A stretch of DNA of 64,000 bases from JBHIKY01 sp042139015 (GCF_042139015.1 NZ_JBHIKY010000008.1:145773-209772), one strand, 5' to 3'; counted from the stretch's first letter, positions 52,595 to 62,336 are shown. The notes: generated by a model not told the origin, from the sequence alone. Translations and numbers: made by a program.

Positions 52595-52636
52595 GAAATC
52601 ACCCTGCATGCCTTTCTAATATCATTATTTCTTTAT

Positions 52637-52665
52637 ATTATCTTTAAAATCTGCATTGATGTAAA
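52637..52665 (-). promoter_or_regulatory. Sigma-A promoter of relA-dtd
   Basis: TTTACA (52660-52665), a 17-bp spacer and GATAAT (52637-52642) on the minus strand, about 40 bp before the relA start. Confidence 0.7.
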
Positions 52666-52847
52666 GCCTTGCGGTTCCGTTCTGTATTTGAAAAATCAAC
52701 CTTGAGGTAAAAACGAATGAACAGAAAAGTAAAATGAAGGTATGTAAAGAAAATTTTGGCTTGTCAACAAAATACTTGGCAATTGAAAAATGCCTTTGTT
52801 GCGCTGCCTTGCTTTTTCAAGTGCGGATATTTTTGGGAGGTAAAACA

Positions 52848-52877
52848 AAAAGCGCTCGTTTTGAGCACTTTTAAGAA
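52848..52877 (-). terminator. Terminator of apt
   Basis: Arms AAAAGTGCTC and GAGCGCTTTTT around a 5-nt loop are followed on the minus strand by a T-rich tail, 15-20 bp after the apt stop. Confidence 0.8.
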
Positions 52878-52891
52878 CCAATGCTGTATTC

Positions 52892-53407
52892 TTAATCGAA
52901 CGTAACTAGAGAGAAAATATCGTATTCTCCAAGCTTCCCGCGTCCATTCAAATAAGAAAGTTCAATTAAAAAGGCAAGGCAGGCTACTTCTCCGCCGAGC
53001 TCCTCAACCAATTTAATTGTTGCATTTATCGTACCGCCCGTGGCAAGGAGATCATCTGTGATAAGCACTCGCTGTCCTGGTGTGATAGCATCATTATGCA
53101 GAGACAAAGTATCCTTCCCATACTCTAGTCCATAATCAGCATCGACAGTTTCACGAGGCAGCTTCCCTTTTTTTCTCACAGGCACAAAACCTTTTTTCAA
53201 AGCGTACGCGATCGGACAGCCGACAACAAATCCTCTTGCTTCGGGGCCAACTACTACATCAATATTCTGTGCGGATGCATAAGCAGTCATTTCATCAATT
53301 GCCTGTTTGTAAGCAGGTCCATCTTGCATTAAGGTAGTAATATCTTTAAAGCGGATGCCTTCTTTTGGGTAATCCTGAACAACAGTAATATAATCTTTAA
53401 AATCCAT
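52892..53407 (-). CDS. apt: Adenine phosphoribosyltransferase
   Basis: 171 residues. It salvages adenine to AMP using PRPP. The PRPP-binding motif RVLITDDLLATGGTI is near residues 114-128, and VVGPEARGFVVGCPIAYAL near 55 carries the flexible-loop region. The ATG overlaps the recJ 3' end by 11 nt. The recJ-apt-relA order is standard for bacilli. Confidence 0.97.
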   Translation of the reverse strand: MDFKDYITVVQDYPKEGIRFKDITTLMQDGPAYKQAIDEMTAYASAQNIDVVVGPEARGFVVGCPIAYALKKGFVPVRKKGKLPRETVDADYGLEYGKDTLSLHNDAITPGQRVLITDDLLATGGTINATIKLVEELGGEVACLAFLIELSYLNGRGKLGEYDIFSLVTFD

Positions 53408-55751
53408 TCCCTACCTTCTCCTTTATGTCTGAATGCTCGTGATCAGGCTCTAATAACGGATGCAGACGGCTCTTTAATTGACTGTAGCTTGAATAGAGCA
53501 GCTCTTTTTCCGCCTCTCTTTTTTTCAAGAATCTTACATAGCTGGCCGATTCCGAGAGATCTTTCCGTTCTGCCTGCTCTACGACAGTCAGAACACCGTT
53601 ATCTATTTTAACAAACCCAAGCTCAAAAAACACTTTTGTCATAAATTTGACCGTTTCCGGGAGCCAGCCTTTCCTTTTTGCCAGCTCTTTGCCATACTTC
53701 TCTAGCTCAAAGGTGCCCCGCTTTTTTAGGAATGCATAATACCATTTAAAATGTTCTCTGCCGGGACTCATTTGAAAATAAACATCTTCTTTCTCATGAA
53801 AAAAGATAAAGATTTTCTCTGCACCCTGCAGCATTCCTGCAGTATTTTCAAACTCTTCAAGAGAAGCAGGCATATCGGCTATAATAATATTTTTCTTTGC
53901 TGATTCTGAGCTGTTTATTTCATAATCGGGCAGCTTGTCTGCCAGAACTCTAGCGGTTTTTTCTTTAAATGCAAGAATAATAGCTGTTTCCGCAGGAATT
54001 TCTTTAATTGCACTGATCACATCTTTGTCTTTTCGTTTATCAAACAACTGCCAATCTACAATTGCTATATCCTTCAAGAAAAGCTGAGGCTTTCTGAAGC
54101 CGTTCCATTCATTAATTGATAATTCACCCACGGCTTCTGCAGTGGATTTTTCAGTTAACTGATCAGCGAGATGACCGAGATGGAAGCCTACACAATCAAG
54201 ATTCTTTCCTTCCGATTCAAATCCGAGCTTGAGATGATTCTTTTCACTGCCTATTTTTTTAAAGGAAGCGATATTTATACCTTTAATGGCAAACGCCGGC
54301 TTGGGATTTCCAATACCGTATGGCGCCAATTTGTTTAATTCCTCCACTGACTGGAGATTAATTTCCTGAAGCGTAACAGCGAAGTCAATTTTAGTAGATG
54401 GTATGAAATCATCAGCAGAAAGAACGGCACCAGCCTGATCGCTCATTTTTTTTCTCAGCTCATCTACATGTTCTGTACTCATTGTCAGCCCGGCAGCCAT
54501 TGGATGGCCCCCAAAGTGCGGGAGCAGCTCTCTGTTTTTAGATAATTCCTGAAACATATCAAAGCCTTCAATACTCCTTGCAGAACCTTTTGCGGTCCCT
54601 GCATCCTCATCGATCGATAATACTATCACCGGCCTGTAGAAGCGTTCTACAAGTCTTGAAGCGACAATACCGATGACCCCCGGATTCCAGCCTTCTTTTC
54701 CAATGATTAAAAAATTGTTCGATTCAGGCGGGTAATGAGTTTCTACTACTTCTACAGCTTCTTTCGTCATTTCATTAACAACTTTCTGCCGCTCTTTATT
54801 TAAGTTATTAATCATATCAGCCCATTCATCAGCTTCATCCATGGAAGTCGAATTAAGCAGATGGACAGCCGGATCTGCTGCCTCCATTCTGCCCGCCGCA
54901 TTTATTCTCGGCCCCATCGCAAATCCGACATGCTCCTCTTCAATTGTTTCTCCATCAATGCTGCATATTTTCTTTAACGCTTTTATACCTGGCTTATCTG
55001 AACTGGACAATTTTTTTAGACCTTCCTTTACAAGCGCTCTATTTTCATCGAGCAATGGAACAAGGTCACTAATGGTACCGATTGTAAATATGTCTAGTAT
55101 ATGTTCGGGAAAACTGCCTAACAGCGCTTGAGCGAGCTTAAATGCTACCCCTGCTCCTGCAAGTTCTTTAAAGGGATACATACAGCCAGGTTTTTTAGGA
55201 TTAATAATACAATAAGCATCTGGAAGCTGAGGAGGGGGTTCATGGTGATCAGTCACAATCACATCCATTCCTAATTCTTTAGCAGTGTTAATAGGTTCTA
55301 CCGCTGCAATTCCGGTGTCTACCGTTATTATTAATCCGGCTCCTTCTTCTTTTGCTTTGCGGAATGCAGGAATATTGGGACCATAGCCTTCTGTAAACCG
55401 GTTAGGAATATACCACCCAAAATCCGCTTTCAGTTCCTGGAGGAGCATTATCATTATAGTTGTACTCGACACTCCGTCTGCGTCATAATCCCCAAAGATA
55501 AGTATCTTTTCATTTCGATCTATCGCTCGTCTGATTCTATCTACTGCCTCAGACATTCCATCCATCAGGAAAGGGTCGTGTGCGTTTGCTGTGTCTGCGG
55601 ACAAAAAATCTTTAGCGGCTTCAATGGATGTGATACCGCGAGAACAAAGCATTTTTGCTGTCAGTGTGGAAATTTTCAATTCTTGCTGCATATGGCTGCT
55701 GGCTGTTTCATCAACGTGTGCTACATTCCATCTCGTCTTTGGCTTTAACAT
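53397..55751 (-). CDS. recJ: Single-strand DNA 5'-3' exonuclease RecJ
   Basis: 784 residues. DHH phosphoesterase motifs IFGDYDADGVSST near 82 and VTDHHEPPP near 160, the DHHA1 part with GGHPMAAGL near 415, and an OB-fold. A C-terminal Firmicute-specific extension (about 570-784) is present, accounting for the length. It acts in recombination and mismatch/base-excision repair. The conserved metal ligands are visible. Confidence 0.96.
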   Translation of the reverse strand: MLKPKTRWNVAHVDETASSHMQQELKISTLTAKMLCSRGITSIEAAKDFLSADTANAHDPFLMDGMSEAVDRIRRAIDRNEKILIFGDYDADGVSSTTIMIMLLQELKADFGWYIPNRFTEGYGPNIPAFRKAKEEGAGLIITVDTGIAAVEPINTAKELGMDVIVTDHHEPPPQLPDAYCIINPKKPGCMYPFKELAGAGVAFKLAQALLGSFPEHILDIFTIGTISDLVPLLDENRALVKEGLKKLSSSDKPGIKALKKICSIDGETIEEEHVGFAMGPRINAAGRMEAADPAVHLLNSTSMDEADEWADMINNLNKERQKVVNEMTKEAVEVVETHYPPESNNFLIIGKEGWNPGVIGIVASRLVERFYRPVIVLSIDEDAGTAKGSARSIEGFDMFQELSKNRELLPHFGGHPMAAGLTMSTEHVDELRKKMSDQAGAVLSADDFIPSTKIDFAVTLQEINLQSVEELNKLAPYGIGNPKPAFAIKGINIASFKKIGSEKNHLKLGFESEGKNLDCVGFHLGHLADQLTEKSTAEAVGELSINEWNGFRKPQLFLKDIAIVDWQLFDKRKDKDVISAIKEIPAETAIILAFKEKTARVLADKLPDYEINSSESAKKNIIIADMPASLEEFENTAGMLQGAEKIFIFFHEKEDVYFQMSPGREHFKWYYAFLKKRGTFELEKYGKELAKRKGWLPETVKFMTKVFFELGFVKIDNGVLTVVEQAERKDLSESASYVRFLKKREAEKELLYSSYSQLKSRLHPLLEPDHEHSDIKEKVGNGF

Positions 55752-55820
55752 AATAACACCCCTTTAACCCACCTAATTATACTAAAGGGGGAAAGGGGTG
55801 ACAATCTTATTAGCATATCT

Positions 55821-56132
55821 TTACACGTTTGTCTTTTCATTTTCCGGAGCGGATGATCGTCTTTCAGTACCTGATCTTGTCTTTGAAGCTGAAACAGGCA
55901 CTTGTTTTTTTACTTGGCGAAGTTCCTGGCGAAGCCGGTAAATTTTCATTAAGGCAAGTGAGCCTGCTACGATTGCTCCCATTAAGACAGAGCCGAGAAT
56001 GACAAGAATTAATGGCCATTCCGCTTCACCGAACATATAGTTTACAGATACATTGTCTACGTTAATAACTGCAAAAATAGATATGACAATAGCTGCGATA
56101 AGACCAAGTATTAATACGGACTGCCCTTTCAT
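55821..56132 (-). CDS. LapA-domain membrane protein (DUF1049, YrvD-like)
   Basis: 103 residues with two membrane helices (about 5-25 and 38-62) and a basic cytoplasmic tail rich in Arg and Lys. Conserved VNVDNVSVNYMFGEAEWPL between the helices is typical of the LapA/DUF1049 family. The name comes from a Gram-negative LPS-assembly protein; in Firmicutes the function is unknown. Sits between recJ and the CDF transporter. Confidence 0.85.
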   Translation of the reverse strand: MKGQSVLILGLIAAIVISIFAVINVDNVSVNYMFGEAEWPLILVILGSVLMGAIVAGSLALMKIYRLRQELRQVKKQVPVSASKTRSGTERRSSAPENEKTNV

Positions 56133-56149
56133 AGTTTCTCCTCCTACAG

Positions 56150-57049
56150 TTAATTTTTAGTATAGGGGTTTACATGCACAAAAACATCCTTCACATTCTT
56201 ATCAGCAAGTAAAGTTTCCTTAACCTGTTTCCCGATTGCATGCCCCTCTTCTACTGTAATCAATGGATCTACGGAAAGTTTAATATCAACAATAACATAA
56301 TGACCATGTTCGCGGGCAAGTAATTCATCTATTTGCATTACACCTTCAACATTTGCTGCCTGCCTTCTCATCTCGACTGTATCCTCTGAATGTAAAACAT
56401 GATCTAGCACGTTGTGAATTGAATCTGTACCTAAGTCCCATGCCATCTTCATAATCATAATGGAAACAATCAGACCAGCAGCCAGGTCTCCATAAAGCAT
56501 CCAGGAAATTCCTGCTTTATCCCCAAGTATGGTAGCGCCAATTCCAGCAAGTGCAGCAAGTGATGAGAACACGTCAGACCGGTGATGCCAGGCATCTGTA
56601 ATAATGGCTTCACTTCTATACTTTTTACCCAAATAATGTTTATATCGAAACATCGCTTCTTTCGCAGCAATGGAGAAAACGACAGCATAAAGTGCAATCG
56701 TCTTAGGAACAGCCACAGGCTCTCCTGCATCTTTTACTGCATTCAGTCCAATTTCAAACCCAACGATAAACAAAAGCACAGCAACAATAATTGCAGTCAG
56801 AGTTTCTGCTTTTCCATGGCCGTAAGGGTGGTCTTTATCAGGTGGAAGATTTGCCGCGCGTATGCCGATCATAACTGCGATCGAACTGACGACATCAGAA
56901 GCAGAATGCACCGCGTCAGCAACAAGAGCTCTGCTGTCAGCAACGATTCCTGCCCACCCTTTTATAATGGCAAGTAATATATTTCCTATGATTCCGATAA
57001 CTGCTCCACGGCGAATCATTTTATATCTTGTTTGTTCAAAACTATTCAT
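56150..57049 (-). CDS. Cation diffusion facilitator (CDF) family metal transporter
   Basis: 299 residues with six helices. Metal-site residues are visible in ALVADAVHSASDVV near 37-50 (helix 2) and ITDAWHHRSDVFSSL near 150 (helix 5, HHxxD), followed by a C-terminal cytoplasmic domain with HGHYVIVDIKLSVDP. CDF proteins export divalent metals (Zn, Mn, Co, Cd) by proton antiport. Specificity cannot be read here. The DxxHS/HHxxD signature resembles the Mn/Fe-type subgroup, but this is tentative. Confidence 0.9.
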   Translation of the reverse strand: MNSFEQTRYKMIRRGAVIGIIGNILLAIIKGWAGIVADSRALVADAVHSASDVVSSIAVMIGIRAANLPPDKDHPYGHGKAETLTAIIVAVLLFIVGFEIGLNAVKDAGEPVAVPKTIALYAVVFSIAAKEAMFRYKHYLGKKYRSEAIITDAWHHRSDVFSSLAALAGIGATILGDKAGISWMLYGDLAAGLIVSIMIMKMAWDLGTDSIHNVLDHVLHSEDTVEMRRQAANVEGVMQIDELLAREHGHYVIVDIKLSVDPLITVEEGHAIGKQVKETLLADKNVKDVFVHVNPYTKN

Positions 57050-57095
57050 GACGCTACCTCCACTGCTTCAAGTACCTGTTCTTACCTTTTGCATA

Positions 57096-57125
57096 AAGAG
57101 GCCATGGTATCCACCATGGCCTCTT
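57096..57125 (-). terminator. Terminator of secDF
   Basis: A perfect 13-bp stem (AAGAGGCCATGGT with ACCATGGCCTCTT) and 4-nt loop, 3 bp after the secF stop on the minus strand. The T-tract is poor (TATGC), so it may be a 3' stabilising hairpin as well. Confidence 0.65.
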
Positions 57126-57127
57126 CT

Positions 57128-58078
57128 CTACCTCTCTGGATAGAGTTCATGCTCTTCTTCCTCGTCCTCATCTTCTCCTTTTTCCCGCTTCTTTTTCAGG
57201 CGCCTCCATTCCCAAACAGACCAAATCTGGGCAGCAAGAAAAATTGAAGAATATGTGCCCGCGATTAATCCTATCAATAAGGCAAGTGCAAAAGAACGTA
57301 TTGCTTCGCCTCCGAAAATAAATAATGCAGAGGCAGCTAAAACGACTGTAAGTACAGTATTTATGGATCGAGTAAGTGTCTGATTTAAGCTCATATCGAC
57401 TACCCCGCTTAAGTGTTCAAAGGTCTCAAGCCGAGGTGCTTTATTCATGTTTTCTCGAATTCGGTCGAACGTGACAATCGTGTCATTAATTGAGTAACCT
57501 ACGATGGTCAGCACTGCTGCAATAAACGGGACATTAACTTCAATTTGCAGCAGACTGAAAAACACAATTATAAAAAATGCATCGTGCAGCAGCGCAACTA
57601 TCGCGGCCACACCATAAAGAAACTGAAATCGTATCGATATATAAATTATAATACCGATTGAAGCTATAAGAACAGAAGTTAATGCATTCAGCGCCAGCTC
57701 CTGTCCCACCTGGGGAGATACGGTGCTTACATTTGGTTCCTCTCCGTACTCTTCAGTAAAATAGGTTTGTATCTCAGCAATTTCTTCCTGCGTAAGTGCT
57801 CCGATGAAGCGGGCCTGAGCCATTTCATTATTCTCACCGGCAAGTGTCACGTCATCCGGTTCATAGCCTTTGCCGGCTTCAGAGAATGCATTCTCTACTT
57901 CTTCTTCTGTCAAAGTCTGATCTGAACCAATTTCAATACGTGAGCCGCTCTCAAAATCTATTCCAAGGTTGAGCCCTGCAGTTAACAGTAGAATAATGCC
58001 TGCAGCCAACATAGCCAGTGAGATCATGAAAAACTTCCTGCGGTGTTTTACAAAAGGAATCTGTCGTTTATGATTCAT
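57128..58078 (-). CDS. secF: Protein translocase subunit SecF
   Basis: 316 residues with six helices. Conserved LNLGIDFESGSRIEI near the N-terminus (helix 1 boundary), the periplasmic-type loop, then VGYSINDTIVTFDRIREN near 200, the SecF signature. The tail is strongly acidic/charged (KKKREKGEDEDEEEEHE). With SecD it uses the proton or sodium motive force to pull preproteins out of SecYEG. Start ATG follows AAAGGAGAG and overlaps the secD stop by 11 nt. Confidence 0.95.
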   Translation of the reverse strand: MNHKRQIPFVKHRRKFFMISLAMLAAGIILLLTAGLNLGIDFESGSRIEIGSDQTLTEEEVENAFSEAGKGYEPDDVTLAGENNEMAQARFIGALTQEEIAEIQTYFTEEYGEEPNVSTVSPQVGQELALNALTSVLIASIGIIIYISIRFQFLYGVAAIVALLHDAFFIIVFFSLLQIEVNVPFIAAVLTIVGYSINDTIVTFDRIRENMNKAPRLETFEHLSGVVDMSLNQTLTRSINTVLTVVLAASALFIFGGEAIRSFALALLIGLIAGTYSSIFLAAQIWSVWEWRRLKKKREKGEDEDEEEEHELYPER

Positions 58079-59369
58079 TGATCTCACTCTCCTTTACACC
58101 GAAGACCCGGGGTTTTTTATTAAAAACTCTGCTCTTCACCCAGAGTCCGAGCAGTAATCTTGAGCCAAATACCGCGGTGATAAAGCTTGTCAGAATACTG
58201 ACGATCAGCATAACCGCAAAGCCCTGTACAGAGCTTGTTCCATAATAAAATAAGACACCTGCTGCAAGGATGGTGGTGATATTAGCATCGATAATAGTGG
58301 ATAATGATCTTCTCGAACCTGCTTTGAAAGCAGATAAGACAGACTTCCCTTCACGCAGTTCTTCTTTAATTCTTTCATAAGTGAGAATATTCGCATCAAC
58401 AGCCATACCAACCCCAAGAATAATGGCAGCTATTCCAGGCAGCGTCAACACTCCCTGCATCCAGTTGAAAATAACTAAAACCAGATAAACGTAACCGCTC
58501 AGAGTGACAGAGGCTATAATACCCATAAACCTGTAAAAAATTAACATATATGCCAGAATCAATCCTATCCCGATATATCCAGCAAAAATGGTTTTTTCCA
58601 TTGCTTCTTCTCCGAGCGAAGCCCCTACAGAATTAGAATATACTTCGTCCAATTCAGCGGGAAGAGAGCCAGCGTTTAGAATTTCAGATAAATTTTCCGC
58701 TTCTTCAATCTCAAAGTTACCTTCAATTTGGATATCTTCTGTATAGAGAGGCTCATTCACTGCAGGTGCAGATAAAAATTTCGGATCTTCCTTCTGCGAT
58801 TCTTCTGCAAAGCTGTCTCCTTCTTCATAGTCAAGCCAGATGACTAGAACATTATTAGGAGGCTGAAATTCGTTAATAATTTCTTCCGTTACCTGGCCAA
58901 AGGCATCCCCGTCTTTCAGCGAGACTGTGACGAGCGGCTCGTTCGATTGACCAAAGTTAACACTCGCTCCATTTTCCTGAAGGTCATCCCCAGAGAGCCT
59001 TTCTTTATCATTCACATCACGGAAGCTCAAATCTGCTTCTGTCGATAACAATTCTCTTGCCGTCTGCTGATCTTCCACTCCTGCGAGCTGAACCCTGATT
59101 CTGTTATCTCCTTCGATCGTTATGTTCGGCTCAGAAACGCCCAGCACATTCACTCGCTGATTTAATGAGCTGACTGTAGCCTGCATCGTTTCTTCTGTTA
59201 CTTCCTCGCCCTCTTGATTAGACGAGACTTCATACAGTACTTCAAAACCACCCTGGAGATCCAGGCCAAGATTAATTCCTTTTGCAATACTACCAGCTGT
59301 CTGAGAGATAAGGCCTCCAAGCAGCAGTACAATCACAAAAAAAGTAACAATTCTCCATTTCTTCACCAT
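58068..59369 (-). CDS. secD: Protein translocase subunit SecD
   Basis: 433 residues. Helix 1 is followed by INLGLDLQGGFEVLYEV, the extracytoplasmic P1 domain (about 35-250, highly acidic), and the transmembrane signature GVGMAVDANILTYERIKEEL near 320. In B. subtilis secD and secF form one fused gene; here they are separate, overlapping genes. The SD GAAGGAGG is about 11 nt from the ATG. Confidence 0.95.
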   Translation of the reverse strand: MVKKWRIVTFFVIVLLLGGLISQTAGSIAKGINLGLDLQGGFEVLYEVSSNQEGEEVTEETMQATVSSLNQRVNVLGVSEPNITIEGDNRIRVQLAGVEDQQTARELLSTEADLSFRDVNDKERLSGDDLQENGASVNFGQSNEPLVTVSLKDGDAFGQVTEEIINEFQPPNNVLVIWLDYEEGDSFAEESQKEDPKFLSAPAVNEPLYTEDIQIEGNFEIEEAENLSEILNAGSLPAELDEVYSNSVGASLGEEAMEKTIFAGYIGIGLILAYMLIFYRFMGIIASVTLSGYVYLVLVIFNWMQGVLTLPGIAAIILGVGMAVDANILTYERIKEELREGKSVLSAFKAGSRRSLSTIIDANITTILAAGVLFYYGTSSVQGFAVMLIVSILTSFITAVFGSRLLLGLWVKSRVFNKKPRVFGVKESEINES

Positions 59370-59564
59370 TGATGACTACATCCTCCTTCAGTCGTCTGTT
59401 CACAGGAGATGGCTGCCCTTATTGAGGACAGCCACTATCATTTGAAAAGACGATCTGTCATGCGTGCCGTATAAAACAAACATGATTAAAATTCAAACTA
59501 AATGGTCTTCTTCACTTAAAGTAAGTTATGTATGGCTTTTAAATAATGCTTTAACAACATATTA

Positions 59565-59594
59565 ATTATACTGATGTCAATAATTTCATGTCAA
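59565..59594 (-). promoter_or_regulatory. Sigma-A promoter of secDF
   Basis: TTGACA (59589-59594), an 18-bp spacer and TATAAT (59565-59570) on the minus strand, overlapping the end of comN. It leaves a leader of about 190 nt that contains a GGCTGTCC/GGGCAGCC hairpin near 59409-59435. Confidence 0.7.
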
Positions 59595-59911
59595 TCACGG
59601 CCCGCTTGCGAAGAGTGATTTTCTATATCACCGAGAAGTTCTTCAAAATCAGCTTCCGTTGAATAGCCCGCTCCCTCCCGGTACGAAGAAATAGTTATAC
59701 GATTCATATACTCAGTAAGGCGATAAGTCAAAATGCCGTTAACCAATGAATGAATTCTCGGCTCTGTCTTATTTTTATTCAGCTTTTCTATAACGCTTTC
59801 CCAAATATCCTCCTCGCTGGCATATCCATACCCAAGAATCTCAAATTCTTCTTTTTTACTCTTCAGTGCCGGCCAGACCTCTTCCTTCCAAACTTCATAT
59901 TGATAGGCCAT
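59591..59911 (-). CDS. comN: ComN-like post-transcriptional regulator
   Basis: 106 residues. Core WPALKSKKEEFEILGYGYASEEDIW and VNGILTYRLTEYMN match the family annotated post-transcriptional regulator (B. subtilis ComN/YrzD). There ComN promotes translation of the comE competence operon at cell poles. Located between secD and spoVB, the same neighbours as in B. subtilis. Family call solid; a competence role here is by analogy. Confidence 0.85.
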   Translation of the reverse strand: MAYQYEVWKEEVWPALKSKKEEFEILGYGYASEEDIWESVIEKLNKNKTEPRIHSLVNGILTYRLTEYMNRITISSYREGAGYSTEADFEELLGDIENHSSQAGRD

Positions 59912-59943
59912 TTCCTGTTCTCCTCCTTTATATAAGGAAACTT

Positions 59944-59974
59944 GTCATGCTTGTACAATCGTCCCGCATACATA
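59944..59974 (+). promoter_or_regulatory. Possible sigma-E promoter of spoVB
   Basis: GTCATGCT (59944-59951), a 15-bp spacer and CATACATA (59967-59974) resemble the sigma-E consensus (about GTMATATT, N13-15, CATACANT). B. subtilis spoVB is expressed in the mother cell under sigma-E, which supports the match. Confidence 0.5.
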
Positions 59975-60020
59975 TTATAAATGCCAACATCTCACTTTGG
60001 TAAAGGCGGGAACAATACTA

Positions 60021-61559
60021 ATGAAAAAGCAGACCTTTTTACAAGGAACAATCATATTAATTATTGCGGGCCTGATAACCCGGGTGCTGGGCTTTGTAAA
60101 CAAGATTGTAACCGCCAGATTACTTGGCGCAGAAGGTGTAGGACTATATATGATGGCTTTTCCAACTCTGCTGCTTATCATTACTTTAACACAATTAGGA
60201 CTGCCTGTAGCCATTTCAAAACTGATTGCTGAAGCTGAATTTAAGAAAGATTATGTAAGAATGAAGAAGATCCTCGTAGTATCAATGACAATTACGATGT
60301 CGTTAAGTGTGTTGTTTACAACAGGTTTTATTGCAGCAGCTCCTAAAATCTCAGGGTTTCTGTTAACAGATGAACGAGCATATTATCCAATGCTTGCCAT
60401 TCTTCCAATTATACCGATCACAGCGGCTTCTGCTGTTTTAAGAGGCTACTTTCAGGGACGTCAAAATATGACTCCTCCTGCAGTATCACAGGTTCTTGAA
60501 CAAACGGTAAGAATCTCCCTGGTAGCTGTTTTTATAACGATACTGATGCCTTATGGTCTGCATATTGCTGCGGCAGGAGCTATGCTGTCTGTTATTACAG
60601 GGGAATTGATATCTTTATTGTTTATGTTCTGGCAGTTCAAACGTAAAAAAACGTTAAAGGTGCGTGACAATTTCTTCGGCTTCTTAAAAAGCGGCCGAAG
60701 TGTATTTCATGACTTAATGGCCATCTCACTTCCTGCCACGGGAAGCCGCCTGATCGGTTCTATATCATTATTTTTCGAACCGATTATTATTGCCCAAAGT
60801 CTTGCCCTAGCCGGGGTGGCTACGGCAGTGGCAACTTCCCAGTACGGGCAGCTGAGTGGATTTGTAATTCCGCTGCTGTTTCTCCCTACTTTCATTACCT
60901 ATTCATTTTCGGTTTCACTTGTTCCTTCCGTTAGTGAAGCTGCTGCTTCCAAGCGATTTGGCATCATTCAAAAACGTTTGAAGCAGACCCTGAGGACTGC
61001 GATATTAAGCGGAGGCTTCGCTGCAATATTTCTATTCGTTTTTGCCAAAGAAATCATGGTTGTTATGTATGAAGCACCAGAAGCAGCTGCGTTGGTGAGA
61101 ATTCTTGCCCCTTTTAGCATCTTTTTATATGTCCAGGGGCCTCTGCAGGCTGTGCTTCAAGGCCTTAACCTAGCCAAAGCGGCTATGTACAATACGTTTA
61201 TCGGCGCTATAACAAAAGCTGGTCTTATATTTATATTTGCCTCAAGTCCCTTTTTTGGTATTAAAGGTGCGGCTATTGCTGTCGCAGTAAATATGATGCT
61301 TGTGACTTTACTTCATTTTATCACCGTTTCAAAAGCAGTCGGCTTTACGATGGAATGTAAATACAATCTTATTTCTCTAATTCTTGCAGCTGTTTCTGTG
61401 TTCACAGCGGATTTCACGAGAAAACTGTTGTTTACAGACTTTAATCTCGTTTTTCAAGTTAGTGCTGCGGCTTTATTTTCTGCCTGTATATATTCTCTGC
61501 TGCTTCTTGGTTCCGGAACAATTAAATACACCCAGATTAAAAAGCTATTGCAGAGATAA
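60021..61559 (+). CDS. spoVB: Stage V sporulation protein B (MOP-family flippase)
   Basis: 512 residues with about 14 helices, MurJ/Wzx-type MOP exporter superfamily. The N-terminus KKQTFLQGTIILIIAGLITR and segments GVGLYMMAFPT, VLRGYFQGRQNMTP and QGPLQAVLQGLNLA match SpoVB, needed for spore cortex synthesis (probable lipid II-type flippase). The ATG at 60021 is preferred (AAAGGCGGG about 10 nt upstream); the frame opens eight codons earlier. Confidence 0.94.
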   Translation: MKKQTFLQGTIILIIAGLITRVLGFVNKIVTARLLGAEGVGLYMMAFPTLLLIITLTQLGLPVAISKLIAEAEFKKDYVRMKKILVVSMTITMSLSVLFTTGFIAAAPKISGFLLTDERAYYPMLAILPIIPITAASAVLRGYFQGRQNMTPPAVSQVLEQTVRISLVAVFITILMPYGLHIAAAGAMLSVITGELISLLFMFWQFKRKKTLKVRDNFFGFLKSGRSVFHDLMAISLPATGSRLIGSISLFFEPIIIAQSLALAGVATAVATSQYGQLSGFVIPLLFLPTFITYSFSVSLVPSVSEAAASKRFGIIQKRLKQTLRTAILSGGFAAIFLFVFAKEIMVVMYEAPEAAALVRILAPFSIFLYVQGPLQAVLQGLNLAKAAMYNTFIGAITKAGLIFIFASSPFFGIKGAAIAVAVNMMLVTLLHFITVSKAVGFTMECKYNLISLILAAVSVFTADFTRKLLFTDFNLVFQVSAAALFSACIYSLLLLGSGTIKYTQIKKLLQR

Positions 61560-61562
61560 CCG

Positions 61563-62249
61563 TTAATCATTTTTTAGGTCAATATACATCGTTCCGTCTG
61601 TACGCAGCACACAATAGGAAACAGTTTTAATGCTTTCTATGCTCGCTTTCCTAAGCTCTCTTCTCAGCCACAATTCATCTTTCTGAGCTTCGTTCAAAGC
61701 CCCCTCCTGTATTTCCCCATCGACGATCAGGGTAAGAGGATAAGATGAAACTTCCTGCTTTTTATCCTCTTTATCATCGTCGCCTTCTTTATTTTCCTCG
61801 TCTTCTTTTGCAAAAACAGACAACTGGCCATTAGCTTCAAGGATCGCAAACTCTACATCCGAAATATTTTTAATATCCTTCTGACGCACCTGCATCAGTA
61901 AATCATCGAAATTATAGCGCTGCCGTTTCATTTCTTTTTCGTTTATCTCTCCATTTCTAATAAGAAAAGACGGTCTCCCGTCTGCAAGTCTTCTAATTCT
62001 GGGGCTTTTTAATGATAAATAAGCCATAAGAATCTGGACACTTGATAAAACGATGATAGGTGTTACTCCATCGCGAATTGGAACATTCACATCTTCTATC
62101 GACATCACGGCAAGCTCAGCAATCATAATAGATACAACAAAATCAAGTACAGAGAGCTGGCCTATTTCTCTTTTCCCCATCAGCCTTAAAATGACAAGCA
62201 GAAAAAAATACGCAAACAGCGTCCGGAATACAACTGTTCCAAATTCCAC
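61563..62249 (-). CDS. yrbG: DUF421 membrane protein (YrbG-like)
   Basis: 228 residues. Two or three N-terminal helices (FFLLVILRLMGKREIGQLSVLDFVV) are followed by a YetF/DUF421 cytoplasmic domain with PSFLIRNGEINEKEMKR and LILDGE-like strands, interrupted by an acidic Lys/Asp/Glu insert near 150-170. It converges with spoVB as in B. subtilis (yrbG). Function unknown; related proteins affect spore lipids. GTG at 62249 fits the SD AAGAAGG. Confidence 0.87.
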   Translation of the reverse strand: MEFGTVVFRTLFAYFFLLVILRLMGKREIGQLSVLDFVVSIMIAELAVMSIEDVNVPIRDGVTPIIVLSSVQILMAYLSLKSPRIRRLADGRPSFLIRNGEINEKEMKRQRYNFDDLLMQVRQKDIKNISDVEFAILEANGQLSVFAKEDEENKEGDDDKEDKKQEVSSYPLTLIVDGEIQEGALNEAQKDELWLRRELRKASIESIKTVSYCVLRTDGTMYIDLKND

Positions 62250-62336
62250 CCGATGCACCTTCTTTTATGAATTGTTCTCTCCTGCTTTATTTTGTCCGAT
62301 CTTTTCTAGAACATGTATTGAGTTAAGGAATGACCA

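Noticed and set aside
57128..59369. secD/secF split as a frameshift in a fused secDF
   Set aside because: Both frames have complete domain motifs and secF has its own well-spaced SD, so two genes are more likely.
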